From: Chryseobacterium gregarium DSM 19109
Lineage (GTDB): Bacteria > Bacteroidota > Bacteroidia > Flavobacteriales > Weeksellaceae
Direction: 5' to 3'
DNA: 64,000 nucleotides
NCBI RefSeq assembly: GCF_000430845.1
Contig: NZ_AUMU01000001.1
Span: 248,001-312,000, forward strand
The notes under the pieces are model-generated. The model searched no databases. It saw only the letters and a list, made by a program, of their open reading frames with translations, and had not been told where the DNA came from. Every line of letters begins with the position of its first letter. The stretch's first letter is position 1. This document shows positions 19,025 to 27,867 of this stretch, one piece after another. Made by a program: the position numbers and the translations under genes.

Positions 19025-19465
19025 ATGGATACACCAAATTACAGAATGCCTTTTGTACCGTCGGTACTTATGACGGAAGGTGGAAGTATTGACACCTGTG
19101 ACATGGGTGAAAGCATCGCCCACAATATCATGCTGCTGATTACAACCAAAAAAGGAGAGAACCGGTATGATGAAAATTACGGGAATGACGTCTGGAACCT
19201 GGAATTTGACAACGGAGTAACCAGTGCCGTATGGGAAAACGTTTTTATAAAAAGCCTCAAAAGGCAGATCCAGGAATATGAACAGAGAATTGTCCAGCCT
19301 CAGATCGATGCCCATTTACAGATTGTTGAACACAGCTACGACACCAAAGAACATACAGAAATCAAGAAAAAAGTAAAAATAGCCATCAATGCAAAAATGG
19401 AGTCGACGGGAGAGCGTTTCAGCTTTTCTACAGAATTGTTTTTGAGCCCAATGTCGATTGATTAA
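19025..19465 (+). CDS. tssE: GPW/gp25-family protein, TssE-like type VI secretion baseplate subunit
   Basis: A 146-residue protein with a gp25-like fold. After an N-terminal extension it has the diagnostic region NIMLLITTKKGENRYDENYG followed by the basic helix KSLKRQIQEYEQRIVQPQ. In phage T4 and T6SS, gp25/TssE ties sheath to baseplate. The next gene, 24 nt downstream, is TssF-like, which fits the baseplate wedge. No sheath, tube, ClpV or membrane-complex gene lies in the window, so the pair is isolated here. Bacteroidetes T6SS (subtype iii) is the likeliest home; another contractile injection system is possible. Confidence 0.75.
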   Translation: MDTPNYRMPFVPSVLMTEGGSIDTCDMGESIAHNIMLLITTKKGENRYDENYGNDVWNLEFDNGVTSAVWENVFIKSLKRQIQEYEQRIVQPQIDAHLQIVEHSYDTKEHTEIKKKVKIAINAKMESTGERFSFSTELFLSPMSID

Positions 19466-19489
19466 AGATTATTAACGGTAACCAGAATT

Positions 19490-21364
19490 ATGAATTTAGA
19501 CCAGAATATCTATTCCAAAGAATCCGTAAAAGCCAGAATGCTTCAGAATGCGACCAAAGTGTGGGGATTAAAAAGCCCGCAGTCTCTGGATCCCTTCGTA
19601 AAACTGCTGATCGATGCCTTCAGCACTGAAGTTTTCAAAGCGAACAATGAAATACAGACCGTCAATGCCAGAATTTTAGAGAAGCTGGCGAAATTACTGA
19701 CCCCTTCTATTTATACTCATCCGGTTCCCGCGCATGCCGTCGCTTTCACACAGCCTTATGAATCGTCTGAAGTGCTGTTGGAACACACCGAGTTTTTCTT
19801 CAGAAAGCAGATGACTTCCACAGTTAAAGCCGAATCCGATAAGCAGATCAATATCCCTTTTACTCCGGTAGGGAATATTAAAATCAACAAAGTACAGACT
19901 GCAATGATGTTTGTTGGAAATACCTGTTACAGCATCGATGAAAGGTTGAATAAAATCCCGATTGCAAGATTTCAGGGAAGACCGGAAGATTACAGAAAAG
20001 TTACCATCGGAATTGATGTTACGAAATATTCCCATGAAACATTTCCTAAGTATATAAGCATCTATTGTTCAAATCCTGCGTTTGAACACTTGGATTTCAC
20101 GTATAAGCTACTTCCCTATATTACCGTTTCAAGCAACGGAAGCCCTTTGTTTGTAAAAGAAGGACTGACCTATCTCACCAACGATCAGCCGGACGGATAT
20201 GAACAGATGTTTCGCGAGCAGTCGATACAGAATAAACTGATTGAAGATGTAAAAAGTATTTACCAGCATAAATTCATAGAAATTTCAGGCCTTTCGGACC
20301 GTCTTTTTTCGGAGCCCGGCAAACTTCCGGATAATCTCAGCTTTATCGATTATAAGGAAGAAATTATGAAGCATATTGACGGAAAGCGTTATTTATGGCT
20401 GACCTTGGAATTCCCCCCGCAGTTTTCCTCTGAAATTTTAGATAATTTTTCTTTTGTACTGAATGCTTTCCCGATCTATAACAGAGGCTGGAAGAAGACA
20501 GAATACAGCCTTGACATCATGGGGAACAACATTCCCTTGGTCACAGATGAAGGCGAACATTTTTTATATGTTGATGAAGTTCAGGACGGGGACGGAAGAA
20601 GGTATACTGAAATTCCGTTTACCCCGAATGATGACCTTAAAAAAGGTCTTTATACCGTTAGAAAAGGTGGGATGGAACGCTTTACCAACCGAAACGCTGT
20701 CGATATGATTGCCAATGTACTTGAGCTGACGAGAGATGAAATTGCCGCCTTCTCTTTACTCAACAGGGATAACGTAAAAGGGGTTTTAAGCGAAATGTCC
20801 GATAAAATGAAATCTATGGTTCAGAAAGTGAATAATGCCAGAAGAAGCATCAAACAGGAACTGAACTATGTTATTATGGAACCGGTAGAGAAAACAGACC
20901 ATACCTATGCGGCTTTCTGGATTACCCACTGCACATTAGCCAACCACATGCGTCCCGGAACCGAGTTATCCAACCAGCTGAAATCACAGACCCTGATCCT
21001 TCTTACCGAAACCATTGGCGGAGCGGAAGAGCAGAAAGGAACCGACAGTATCCAGGCCTATAAATATGCACTTACCACAAGGGATAAAATCATTTCTTTG
21101 GAAGATGTGAAAAATTACTGCAGAATGGTGATGAAGGATGAGCTTAAAGAAGTGCGTGTGAAACGGGGAACCATGATCAGCAATAAGCCCAAGGAAGGAT
21201 TCATCCGCACGGTTGAGGTTGAGATCATTCCGCAGAACTACACTTTTTATGGAAGGGTCTATTGGGAAAATATGGCAAACATCCTCCGCAACCAGATTAT
21301 TTCAAAAGCGATAGACGGAATAGAGTATCTGGTAAAAATCACCAATGAAGATGCTGATTTTTAA
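19490..21364 (+). CDS. tssF: TssF-like type VI secretion baseplate subunit
   Basis: A 624-residue protein. The N-terminus (VKARMLQNATKVWG, DPFVKLLIDAF, RILEKLAKLLTPS) corresponds to the TssF opening helices, in which DP and a LLT or LTP segment recur. The C-terminus (about 530-624) includes RVKRGTMISNKPKEGFIRTVE and a final oligomerisation-like helix. TssF forms the baseplate wedge with TssG and contacts the gp25/TssE protein, which is encoded 24 nt upstream. Recognition is by overall family resemblance rather than a catalytic motif. A strong terminator follows, so this looks like a two-gene operon. Confidence 0.75.
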   Translation: MNLDQNIYSKESVKARMLQNATKVWGLKSPQSLDPFVKLLIDAFSTEVFKANNEIQTVNARILEKLAKLLTPSIYTHPVPAHAVAFTQPYESSEVLLEHTEFFFRKQMTSTVKAESDKQINIPFTPVGNIKINKVQTAMMFVGNTCYSIDERLNKIPIARFQGRPEDYRKVTIGIDVTKYSHETFPKYISIYCSNPAFEHLDFTYKLLPYITVSSNGSPLFVKEGLTYLTNDQPDGYEQMFREQSIQNKLIEDVKSIYQHKFIEISGLSDRLFSEPGKLPDNLSFIDYKEEIMKHIDGKRYLWLTLEFPPQFSSEILDNFSFVLNAFPIYNRGWKKTEYSLDIMGNNIPLVTDEGEHFLYVDEVQDGDGRRYTEIPFTPNDDLKKGLYTVRKGGMERFTNRNAVDMIANVLELTRDEIAAFSLLNRDNVKGVLSEMSDKMKSMVQKVNNARRSIKQELNYVIMEPVEKTDHTYAAFWITHCTLANHMRPGTELSNQLKSQTLILLTETIGGAEEQKGTDSIQAYKYALTTRDKIISLEDVKNYCRMVMKDELKEVRVKRGTMISNKPKEGFIRTVEVEIIPQNYTFYGRVYWENMANILRNQIISKAIDGIEYLVKITNEDADF

Positions 21365-21382
21365 AATGAATAAATACAGGAC

Positions 21383-21412
21383 AAAACCGGTGAACATCAT
21401 CACCGGTTTTTT
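21383..21412 (+). terminator. Terminator of the TssE/TssF-like operon
   Basis: A perfect 11-bp stem (AAAACCGGTGA 21383-21393, TCACCGGTTTT 21400-21410) is followed by more T. It lies 18 nt past the stop. Confidence 0.9.
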
Positions 21413-21569
21413 GTTTGTATGAAATATGATTTAATTTTTAAAGTTGGGTTATCAATTTTGAATACCGTCTAAAACTCATTGAACTTATCATTAAGTTAAT
21501 AGGAAAACCCTATAGTATTGAGTTAGCCAATCTAACATTTTTTAACACCGGAAATTCCATAAAATTCCG

Positions 21570-21577
21570 TAATTTTG
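21570..21577 (+). promoter_or_regulatory. Candidate uvrA promoter -7 element
   Basis: TAATTTTG followed by CAC is a classic Bacteroidetes -7 box, 35 nt before the chosen uvrA ATG. The -33 position is not TTG. It supports the later ATG over the GTG at 21595. Confidence 0.55.
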
Positions 21578-21612
21578 CACTGCGTGATTTTCATGTGAGA
21601 TCATACCAAATT

Positions 21613-24444
21613 ATGAGTAAATCAACAGAATATATAGAAGTTTACGGTGCACGCGAGCACAATCTTAAAAACATCAATGTTAAAATTCCGCGCAACCAGC
21701 TGGTCGTGATTACCGGGCTTTCAGGGAGCGGAAAATCCTCATTGGCTTTTGATACGATTTTTGCAGAAGGCCAGCGCCGTTATATTGAAACGTTTTCTGC
21801 CTATGCAAGACAATTTCTGGGAGGACTTGAACGTCCCGATGTCGATAAAATCGAAGGGCTTTCCCCGGTTATTGCGATTGAGCAGAAGACCACCAACAAA
21901 AACCCGCGTTCAACGGTAGGAACGGTGACCGAACTGTACGATTTCCTGCGTCTTCTGTACGCAAGGGTTTCGGATGCCTACTCACAGACTTCAGGAAAGA
22001 AGTTGGTAAGCTATACCGAAGATCAGATCCTCCAAGCCATCAAAGAAAATTATAAAGGCCAGAAGATCATGCTGATGGCCCCGGTTGTACGTTCGAGAAA
22101 AGGACATTACCATGAGCTTTTTGTACAGATGGCCAAAAAAGGCTACGGACAGGCAAGGATTGACGGTGAACTGCAGGATATTGAGTACGACCTGAAATTG
22201 GACCGGTACAAAACCCACGATATTGATATTGTGGTTGACCGCTGGATTATCGGCGAAAGCGCATCCGAAAGCAGAATGGAAAAATCACTGCGTACGGCAA
22301 TGGATATGGGAGATGGGATTATCGGGATTCAGAAACTGGGAGGCAGAGATATTGAATATTTCTCTAAAAACCTCATGGATGCAGAGACCGGCCATTCTTT
22401 AGCTTTGCCTGAACCCAATACATTTTCGTTCAACTCACCGAAAGGAAGTTGTCCGAGCTGTAAAGGCCTGGGAATGATTAAGAAGATTAACACCGATCAT
22501 TTCGTTGAAAACCCTAAGCTGTCCGTCAATCAGGGAGCTTTATTGCCTCTGGAAGATATCAAGTCCAACAAATGGATCCTTGCCCAGATTAAGAATATCT
22601 TGGAAATCTTCGGGTTAGGGCTGTCGACCGCTTTTAAAGATATTCCGGAAGAAGCACTGGATTATATCTATAACGGGTGCCATAAAGAATTTAACAAAGA
22701 CTTAAAATACGCAGGCATTGCCAAAAAGATCAAAATCAGTTTTGACGGGCTGATTCCTTTCATGGAAGAGCTTATTGAAGAAAGGGAATCTTACGAGTCA
22801 ATTCTGCTGGAAAGACATTTTACCACGGAAGAAACGTGCCCGGAATGTAAGGGAACCCGCCTCCAGCCGTCAAGCCTAAGCTTTAAAATCGACGGAAAAA
22901 ATATTGCTGAGGTTAACGGGTTGAGTTTAATTGACCTGAAGGAATGGTTAGCAGATGTCCGGGGGACCTTCTCAGAAAAAAATGCCATTATTGCCCACGA
23001 AATCCTGAAAGAAATCGAAACCCGCCTTCAGTTCTTACTGGATGTCGGTTTGGATTATCTGAGCCTGAGCCGAAGCTCAAGAACCCTTTCCGGAGGGGAA
23101 TCCCAGAGGATCCGCCTGGCGACACAGATCGGGTCTCAACTGGTCAATGTCCTGTATATCCTTGATGAACCGAGTATCGGACTGCATCAGAGGGATAATG
23201 AAAGGCTGATTAATTCGTTGAAAAACCTTCGTGACATCGGAAATTCCGTTCTTGTAGTGGAGCATGACAAGGATATGATTATGGAAGCCGATGAGGTGCT
23301 GGATATCGGGCCGAGAGCCGGAAAATTCGGAGGTGAAATCCTTTGGCAGGGAAAACCGGAAGACCTGATCAAAGCGGATACCATCACAGCCCAATACATC
23401 AACGGAAAAAGGAAAATTGAAATCCCGGCTGAAAGACGTGCCGGAAACGGAAAGCACATCATCCTGAAAGGAGCCACAGGAAATAACCTTAAGAACGTCA
23501 CGCTTGATGTCCCTTTGGGGAAATTAGTTGTGGTTTCAGGAATTTCCGGAAGCGGAAAATCTTCGCTGATTAACGGGACCCTGTATCCGATTCTCAATAA
23601 GCATTTTTACAGGGCGGTCCAGGAACCTTTGCCATACAAGAAAATCGAAGGCCTTGAACATATTGATAAAATTGTGGACGTAGACCAGACCCCGATCGGG
23701 AGGACTCCACGTTCAAACCCGGCTACTTACACGGGAATGTTTACCGATATCCGTAATCTATTTGCCGAACTGCCGGAAAGTAAAATCCGTGGGTACAAGC
23801 CCGGCCGTTTTTCTTTCAATGTTAAAGGCGGAAGATGCGAAACCTGCCAGGGCGGCGGTTTAAAAGTTATTGAAATGAACTTTTTACCGGACGTATACGT
23901 TCACTGTGAAACCTGCAACGGAAAAAGATTCAATAGAGAGACTCTGGAAGTCCGGTACAAAGGGAAATCGATTTCCGATGTGCTTGAGATGACGATTGAT
24001 GAAGCCGTAGATTTTTTTCAACCGATTCCTAAGATTTTTGCTAGGGTAAAAACGTTACAGGATGTGGGATTAGGGTATATCACGATGGGGCAGCAGTCGA
24101 CCACGCTTTCCGGAGGAGAAGCCCAGCGTATCAAGCTGGCTACGGAACTGGCCAAAAGGCAGACCGGAAATACCTTGTACATTCTTGATGAACCGACGAC
24201 CGGTCTTCATTTTGAAGACGTGAAAATCCTGATGGATGCGATTAACCGTTTAGTGGAATTAGGAAACTCATTTATCATCATTGAACATAATATGGATGTG
24301 ATCAAACTGGCCGACCATATTATTGACGTTGGTCCTGAAGGCGGAAAACATGGCGGACAGATCGTGGCCCAGGGGACACCGGAAGAAATAGTGAAGTCTA
24401 AGAAGAGCCTGACCGGGAAGTTTTTGAAGAAGGAGCTGCAATAG
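21613..24444 (+). CDS. uvrA: Excinuclease ABC subunit A
   Basis: A 943-residue UvrA, the damage-sensing dimeric ATPase of nucleotide excision repair. It has two ABC modules: Walker [10 protein letters not shown] (N) and GISGSGKSS (C), signatures [12 protein letters not shown] and [12 protein letters not shown], and two LDEPSIGLH / LDEPTTGLH Walker B motifs. The second zinc finger (CETCQGGG...CETCNGKRF) is intact. The first finger keeps its distal pair CPSCKGLG, but the usual proximal CxxC is replaced by MDAETGHS, so it cannot bind zinc canonically. I chose ATG 21613 ([12 protein letters not shown]); a GTG six codons upstream is close to the predicted transcription start. Confidence 0.96.
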   Translation: MSKSTEYIEVYGAREHNLKNINVKIPRNQLVVITGLSGSGKSSLAFDTIFAEGQRRYIETFSAYARQFLGGLERPDVDKIEGLSPVIAIEQKTTNKNPRSTVGTVTELYDFLRLLYARVSDAYSQTSGKKLVSYTEDQILQAIKENYKGQKIMLMAPVVRSRKGHYHELFVQMAKKGYGQARIDGELQDIEYDLKLDRYKTHDIDIVVDRWIIGESASESRMEKSLRTAMDMGDGIIGIQKLGGRDIEYFSKNLMDAETGHSLALPEPNTFSFNSPKGSCPSCKGLGMIKKINTDHFVENPKLSVNQGALLPLEDIKSNKWILAQIKNILEIFGLGLSTAFKDIPEEALDYIYNGCHKEFNKDLKYAGIAKKIKISFDGLIPFMEELIEERESYESILLERHFTTEETCPECKGTRLQPSSLSFKIDGKNIAEVNGLSLIDLKEWLADVRGTFSEKNAIIAHEILKEIETRLQFLLDVGLDYLSLSRSSRTLSGGESQRIRLATQIGSQLVNVLYILDEPSIGLHQRDNERLINSLKNLRDIGNSVLVVEHDKDMIMEADEVLDIGPRAGKFGGEILWQGKPEDLIKADTITAQYINGKRKIEIPAERRAGNGKHIILKGATGNNLKNVTLDVPLGKLVVVSGISGSGKSSLINGTLYPILNKHFYRAVQEPLPYKKIEGLEHIDKIVDVDQTPIGRTPRSNPATYTGMFTDIRNLFAELPESKIRGYKPGRFSFNVKGGRCETCQGGGLKVIEMNFLPDVYVHCETCNGKRFNRETLEVRYKGKSISDVLEMTIDEAVDFFQPIPKIFARVKTLQDVGLGYITMGQQSTTLSGGEAQRIKLATELAKRQTGNTLYILDEPTTGLHFEDVKILMDAINRLVELGNSFIIIEHNMDVIKLADHIIDVGPEGGKHGGQIVAQGTPEEIVKSKKSLTGKFLKKELQ

Positions 24445-24449
24445 AGGTA

Positions 24450-25049
24450 ATGAATATATTGGTACAGAAGAGTGGAAGAAACTCAAAATCATTTGAAATT
24501 CAGGAAGACGGAATTGTAGTGAAGGATAATTTTGCAAAAGAAGTACGGGAGTATAAAGTTTATTTTACAGATATTCATGATGATGAAAGTGTTATCCGCA
24601 AATCCAAAGATTTCGTGCTTATCGCAATTGTTATTTCTGTATTATTTAACGGAATATTACTCAACATAGTGATCAACGAGTCGTATAACCTGTCTGCATC
24701 AACCGGAATCATTGTTTTTATAGCTATTATGATTCCTGTTTTTGTAATTGTGGGATTATGCAATAACGAATTCAGGAAAGAAAATTCAAAGACGATTTCA
24801 GCGGCAAAACCTCTTATTTTTTCGTATATGAAAAAAGAAACGGCTGAGGTTGATTTGTTTATTTCCAATATTAAAGAAAGTAAAAAGAATTATTTTTTAA
24901 AAATTTATTATAAGGTTGATAATTTGATTCCAATACATATACAGATGAGCAGAATCCACTGGCTTTATGAAAATAAATACATTACTGAAGGTGATGCAAA
25001 ATTTATCATTGAGCAGTTAGAAAGCAAGCGGATCATTGAAGGATTATAA
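24450..25049 (+). CDS. Hypothetical protein with two membrane segments
   Basis: A 199-residue protein starting 5 nt after uvrA, so probably cotranscribed. Residues about 55-75 and 85-107 are hydrophobic membrane spans joined by a short loop. The N-terminal 50 residues and the C-terminal 90 residues are polar; the latter ends in a helical AKFIIEQLESKRIIEGL segment. No known catalytic motif is visible and I do not recognise the family. A terminator follows 11 nt after the stop. Confidence 0.7.
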   Translation: MNILVQKSGRNSKSFEIQEDGIVVKDNFAKEVREYKVYFTDIHDDESVIRKSKDFVLIAIVISVLFNGILLNIVINESYNLSASTGIIVFIAIMIPVFVIVGLCNNEFRKENSKTISAAKPLIFSYMKKETAEVDLFISNIKESKKNYFLKIYYKVDNLIPIHIQMSRIHWLYENKYITEGDAKFIIEQLESKRIIEGL

Positions 25050-25060
25050 ATTAATATTCT

Positions 25061-25089
25061 GGCTGGATTGATACAATTCAGCCTTTTTT
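25061..25089 (+). terminator. Terminator of the uvrA transcript
   Basis: A 10-bp stem with one wobble (GGCTGGATTG 25061-25070, CAATTCAGCC 25074-25083), ATA loop, then six T. Confidence 0.85.
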
Positions 25090-25218
25090 ATATTCTGATT
25101 TCAAATACCAATATTAAATTTTCAACATTTATAAAATTTATATAACTGATAATCAATGATATAAATTACAATGTTAACCAAATGTTAACTGTGTATTAAT
25201 TTAACATGAATTATTTCA

Positions 25219-25226
25219 TAACTTTG
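25219..25226 (+). promoter_or_regulatory. Candidate -7 element for the secreted protein at 25276
   Basis: TAACTTTG matches TANNTTTG and lies 50 nt before the ATG. A TTA rather than TTG occurs about 20 nt upstream. Confidence 0.5.
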
Positions 25227-25275
25227 ATAAAGAGATACCAGACAAAATAAGTTTAATCTATAAAATCAAAACGTT

Positions 25276-25686
25276 ATGAAAAATAAAGTTCAGCTGTTTT
25301 TTGCTTCAGTTTTTATATTTGGATGTATGGCCGTAATGAATATCCTGAAGGCACAAACCGTGAATACAGAAGCCAATACCATACAGGAAGTCCAGTTATA
25401 TAAGAATGATGCCTTTGCTGAGATCAGGGAAATGTTAGTTGATAACTTCGATTTTACAAATTCTGATTACAAGCAAGGTGTTGTGAATTCCGAAGTGAAA
25501 TTTGAGATCGCATCCAACGGAAAAATTGTAAATGTTCATTCTACCGGCGACTGTAAAAACGTGAGTAAAGAAATCGAAAATGTTTTAAAAGGGTCTTACT
25601 ATAAAGTGGACCGTAAAAAATCAAATGCTGATATGATGGCGTATACTTACGTAATGCCCGTAACATTGGAAATTGACAACAGATAA
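25276..25686 (+). CDS. Secreted protein with a TonB-C-terminus-like domain
   Basis: A 136-residue precursor with a signal peptide (hydrophobic to about residue 27, ending KAQT). The mature part (VNSEVKFEIASNGKIVNVHS, then EIENVLKGSYYKV, then YVMPVTLEI) follows the strand-helix-strand pattern of TonB C-terminal domains, but it has no transmembrane anchor or proline linker. It is probably a periplasmic stand-alone TonB_C-like domain; partner unknown. It is monocistronic, with its own promoter and terminator. Confidence 0.65.
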   Translation: MKNKVQLFFASVFIFGCMAVMNILKAQTVNTEANTIQEVQLYKNDAFAEIREMLVDNFDFTNSDYKQGVVNSEVKFEIASNGKIVNVHSTGDCKNVSKEIENVLKGSYYKVDRKKSNADMMAYTYVMPVTLEIDNR

Positions 25687-25713
25687 TCAAAAATTCATAA
25701 TATTTTATATTGT

Positions 25714-25745
25714 AAAAGCCATACAGAATTTTGTATGGCTTTTTA
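25714..25745 (+). terminator. Terminator of the TonB-C-like gene
   Basis: A 9-bp perfect stem (AGCCATACA 25717-25725, TGTATGGCT 25732-25740) is followed by five T. Confidence 0.87.
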
Positions 25746-25839
25746 TTTTAAGACACCAGATCGTGAATATTTTAAATAAGTTATATAATAACTGTTGAAA
25801 AGCTGCGTTTATAGAGAATAATCAATACCATTAAACAAT

Positions 25840-25974
25840 ATGAAAAATTTAAAGAAACTCAACAGAACAGATCTGGAATCGGTGTACGGCGGGCAGCCTA
25901 AGCAATACTGTGTATACTGCGAAAGACTAAACAAAACAGTATGCAGTACCGTCCCGATCGGTACATGCCCTTAA
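25840..25974 (+). CDS. GG-leader Cys-rich small peptide (bacteriocin-like precursor)
   Basis: A 44-codon ORF, ATG to TAA. The N-terminus MKNLKKLNRTDLESVYGG is a textbook double-glycine leader with the conserved hydrophobic/acidic spacing before GG. The predicted 26-residue core is QPKQYCVYCERLNKTVCSTV followed by PIGTCP, with four cysteines (CxxC-x7-C-x7-C). This matches the widespread small bacteriocin-like leader peptides of Chryseobacterium. No peptidase-ABC exporter, modifying enzyme or immunity gene is adjacent, so export would need a partner elsewhere. A palindromic terminator follows 5 nt after the stop. The role (bacteriocin, signal or other) is unknown. Confidence 0.78.
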   Translation: MKNLKKLNRTDLESVYGGQPKQYCVYCERLNKTVCSTVPIGTCP

Positions 25975-25979
25975 AACAG

Positions 25980-26001
25980 GCCGCTCCATGGAGCGGCTTT
26001 T
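25980..26001. terminator. Palindromic bidirectional terminator
   Basis: GCCGCTCCATGGAGCGGC (25980-25997) is a perfect 18-nt palindrome with T after it, and A-rich sequence before it. It can end the GG-leader gene and the convergent lipoprotein gene at 26011. Confidence 0.82.
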
Positions 26002-26010
26002 ATTTTATAG

Positions 26011-26562
26011 TTATTCTGCATCAAAAACAAAATTTTTTAAACCTGTTTTCAGGTCTTTTATATCCGGATTGTCACTGAAATTAATATTATCCACTTTCCA
26101 AGTGTCTCCCACTTTTACCAGTTGTACTTGGTCTGTCCAGACTGTTTTAGGTGAAAATGCAGAATTTTCAAGCTCAATATCTACCTTTGCCGACGTCTCC
26201 GAAGGATCTGTTGTATGGATTTTCTTTATCTTATATGAAGTAAGCCCTTCATACTGGCTTGTAAAAACAGAACCTTCCAGCAGCATAGGCTTATCGTCCG
26301 GATATTTGCTTTTTTTGATTCTTTCCATATCTGCTTTGGATACATTAACTGCATCTTCGAGGGCTTTTTTCAATTCAGGGGAAAACACGGCTTCATTAAT
26401 GGGTTTATCATAGAGCTCTTCACTGGAAGTGCCGTAGGTAGTGTAAATCTGGTTAATACGTTGCGTAATTTCCTGATCGGCACGCTTTTCAGCATTGCTT
26501 TCTGTTTTTCGGCAGCCTGTAAAAATAAGACAGATACCCAGCAGTAAAAGTAATGATTTCAT
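26011..26562 (-). CDS. Lipoprotein, DUF3828-like
   Basis: A 183-residue precursor with a lipoprotein signal (LLLLLGICLIFTGC, Cys near 17). The mature domain has FSPELKKALEDA, an acidic-aromatic centre, and a C-terminal WTDQVQLVKVGDTWKVDNINF that resembles DUF3828/DUF4878-type NTF2-like lipoproteins. It is probably anchored in the periplasm or outer membrane. Function is unknown; the family assignment is from pattern only. Confidence 0.65.
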   Translation of the reverse strand: MKSLLLLLGICLIFTGCRKTESNAEKRADQEITQRINQIYTTYGTSSEELYDKPINEAVFSPELKKALEDAVNVSKADMERIKKSKYPDDKPMLLEGSVFTSQYEGLTSYKIKKIHTTDPSETSAKVDIELENSAFSPKTVWTDQVQLVKVGDTWKVDNINFSDNPDIKDLKTGLKNFVFDAE

Positions 26563-26624
26563 AATGAGTTGTACTGTTGGTTTGTGAATTTACAAATTTT
26601 TAATTGAAGATTAATTTTAATATC

Positions 26625-26654
26625 CTGACATGCCATATAAATTTGATACATTTG
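26625..26654 (+). promoter_or_regulatory. Candidate promoter of the DUF421 gene (CTG-N19-TACATTTG)
   Basis: TACATTTG (26647-26654) matches TANNTTTG, with CTG at 26625-26627 exactly 19 nt upstream. It supports transcription starting just before the GTG start at 26674. Confidence 0.6.
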
Positions 26655-26673
26655 GGTCTCTAATAAAAGTATT

Positions 26674-27186
26674 GTGAATCCCATTTTAGATGTTGTTGTC
26701 CGTTCGCTCTGTGTTTATCTTTTTATGGTTATCGCCATACGCCTTTTTGGCAAAAACCAGCTTTCACAGCTCAATGCCGGGGATGTCGTTTTGCTTTTGC
26801 TGATTTCCAATGCCGTCCAGAATGCAATGGTAGGCCAGGATACGTCCCTTCAGGGCGGACTGATTGCCGCGCTCGTTCTTTTTGTCGCTAATTTTATTGT
26901 TAAAAGGTTGATGTTTTCAAGTCAGAAGTTTGAAAGTTTTCTGGAAGACGACCCTGTTATTCTTGTGAGGGACGGAATAATAGATGAAAATGCATTACAG
27001 AAAGTTAAAATCAGCAGGGGAGAGCTGGAAGAAGCAATCAGGGAACACGGTGTTGACGGTATTGAACATGTGAAGCTGTCCATCCTCGAAGTTGATGGAA
27101 ACATCAGCGTGGTATCGGAAGACGAAAAGAGCAAACAGACCCATTATTCCAGGATTAAAAGAAAAAGCAAAAGAAAATATAACTGA
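26674..27186 (+). CDS. DUF421 / YetF-family membrane protein
   Basis: A 170-residue protein from a GTG start. Three hydrophobic segments (about 5-23, 36-55, 60-77) include IRLFGKNQLSQLNAGDVVLLLLISN, condensed in the family as a FGK...LN..D...L pattern. A cytoplasmic domain follows with DDPVILVRDGIIDENALQKV and a basic tail. This is the YetF/DUF421 family of unknown function. It is monocistronic as far as can be seen. Confidence 0.85.
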   Translation: MNPILDVVVRSLCVYLFMVIAIRLFGKNQLSQLNAGDVVLLLLISNAVQNAMVGQDTSLQGGLIAALVLFVANFIVKRLMFSSQKFESFLEDDPVILVRDGIIDENALQKVKISRGELEEAIREHGVDGIEHVKLSILEVDGNISVVSEDEKSKQTHYSRIKRKSKRKYN

Positions 27187-27326
27187 ATATTTTACGCCTA
27201 ATTAACTATTCAATTCTGTATAACTTCATCTCGCTGCCTCCGGTCAGATAGCTAAGGCATAGAAATCTGGTAATTGCCTGGCATTATCCTTGTTGTTTTA
27301 CCTTCGAAATTTGAAAAGTTGAAGAA

Positions 27327-27526
27327 ATGGAAGGATTGATTATGGCCGTCGGAATCATTATATCTTTTTTGCTTCTGACCTCATTGTAGTGCATGAACAT
27401 CCGGGAAGAAAAGGTGTGCCGCCGGGACAATCGAAGAGAATGCATGTATATGAAAAAAGGGGACACGGGCATCAAAAACACAGAGGCCATCACGGTCACA
27501 GACATGTACATTGGCATCACAGATAA
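27327..27526 (+). pseudogene. Possible frameshifted small His-rich secreted protein
   Basis: ATG 27327 opens a hydrophobic, signal-like peptide (MEGLIMAVGIIISFLLLTSL) that stops at a TAG at 27387-27389. In the next frame an ORF continues to TAA 27524-27526. It contains HPGRKGVPPGQSKRMHVYEK and a His/Gly-rich tail (about 12 His in the last 20 residues). One extra T in the six-T tract at 27365-27370 would fuse the two into one 66-residue secreted protein. A 13-bp terminator directly downstream supports a real gene. The piece could alternatively start at GTG 27389. Confidence 0.45.
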
Positions 27527-27540
27527 ATTAAAAAAGAAAA

Positions 27541-27575
27541 ACAGGAGCACTGAATTTTCAGTGCTCCTGTTTTTG
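27541..27575 (+). terminator. Very strong terminator after the His-rich ORF
   Basis: A perfect 13-bp stem (ACAGGAGCACTGA 27541-27553, TCAGTGCTCCTGT 27558-27570), 4-nt loop, T-tract after and A-tract before. Confidence 0.92.
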
Positions 27576-27652
27576 TACCATAAGTTTTTCTTCAGATGAT
27601 GCAGTTGGCATCTGTATTGATCATCCTAATCTGAATTTCAAAAAAAAGAATT

Positions 27653-27769
27653 ATGAAAAATGTATCAAAATTACTGATGGCTCTGGTTTTGGCCGGGGTT
27701 CTTTCTTCATGTCTGCATCATCCGCCGGCACCCCCAAGACCGCCGAGACCACCGCATCACGGGCGATAA
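27653..27769 (+). CDS. Tiny Pro/His-rich lipoprotein
   Basis: A 38-codon ORF with a complete lipoprotein signal: MKNVSKLLMALVLAGVLSSC, with the lipobox LSSC at Cys20. The mature part is only 18 residues, dominated by Pro, His and Arg (LHHPPAPPRPPRPPHHGR). It would be an acylated surface or periplasmic peptide with possible metal or polyanion affinity. I recognise no named family. A GC-rich hairpin (27782-27803) follows, but with a weak T-tail. Confidence 0.6.
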   Translation: MKNVSKLLMALVLAGVLSSCLHHPPAPPRPPRPPHHGR

Positions 27770-27867
27770 AACAAAACCATAAAGCCCGGAAATATCCGGG
27801 CTTATGTATTAAGATTTTAAATGATAATTAAGGTATAGGATTCCTGAATATATCCTGTCGTAATAAA

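Noticed and set aside
27393-27599. A 68-codon plus-strand ORF
   Set aside because: It is the wrong frame over the His-rich sequence and reads through the 13-bp terminator.
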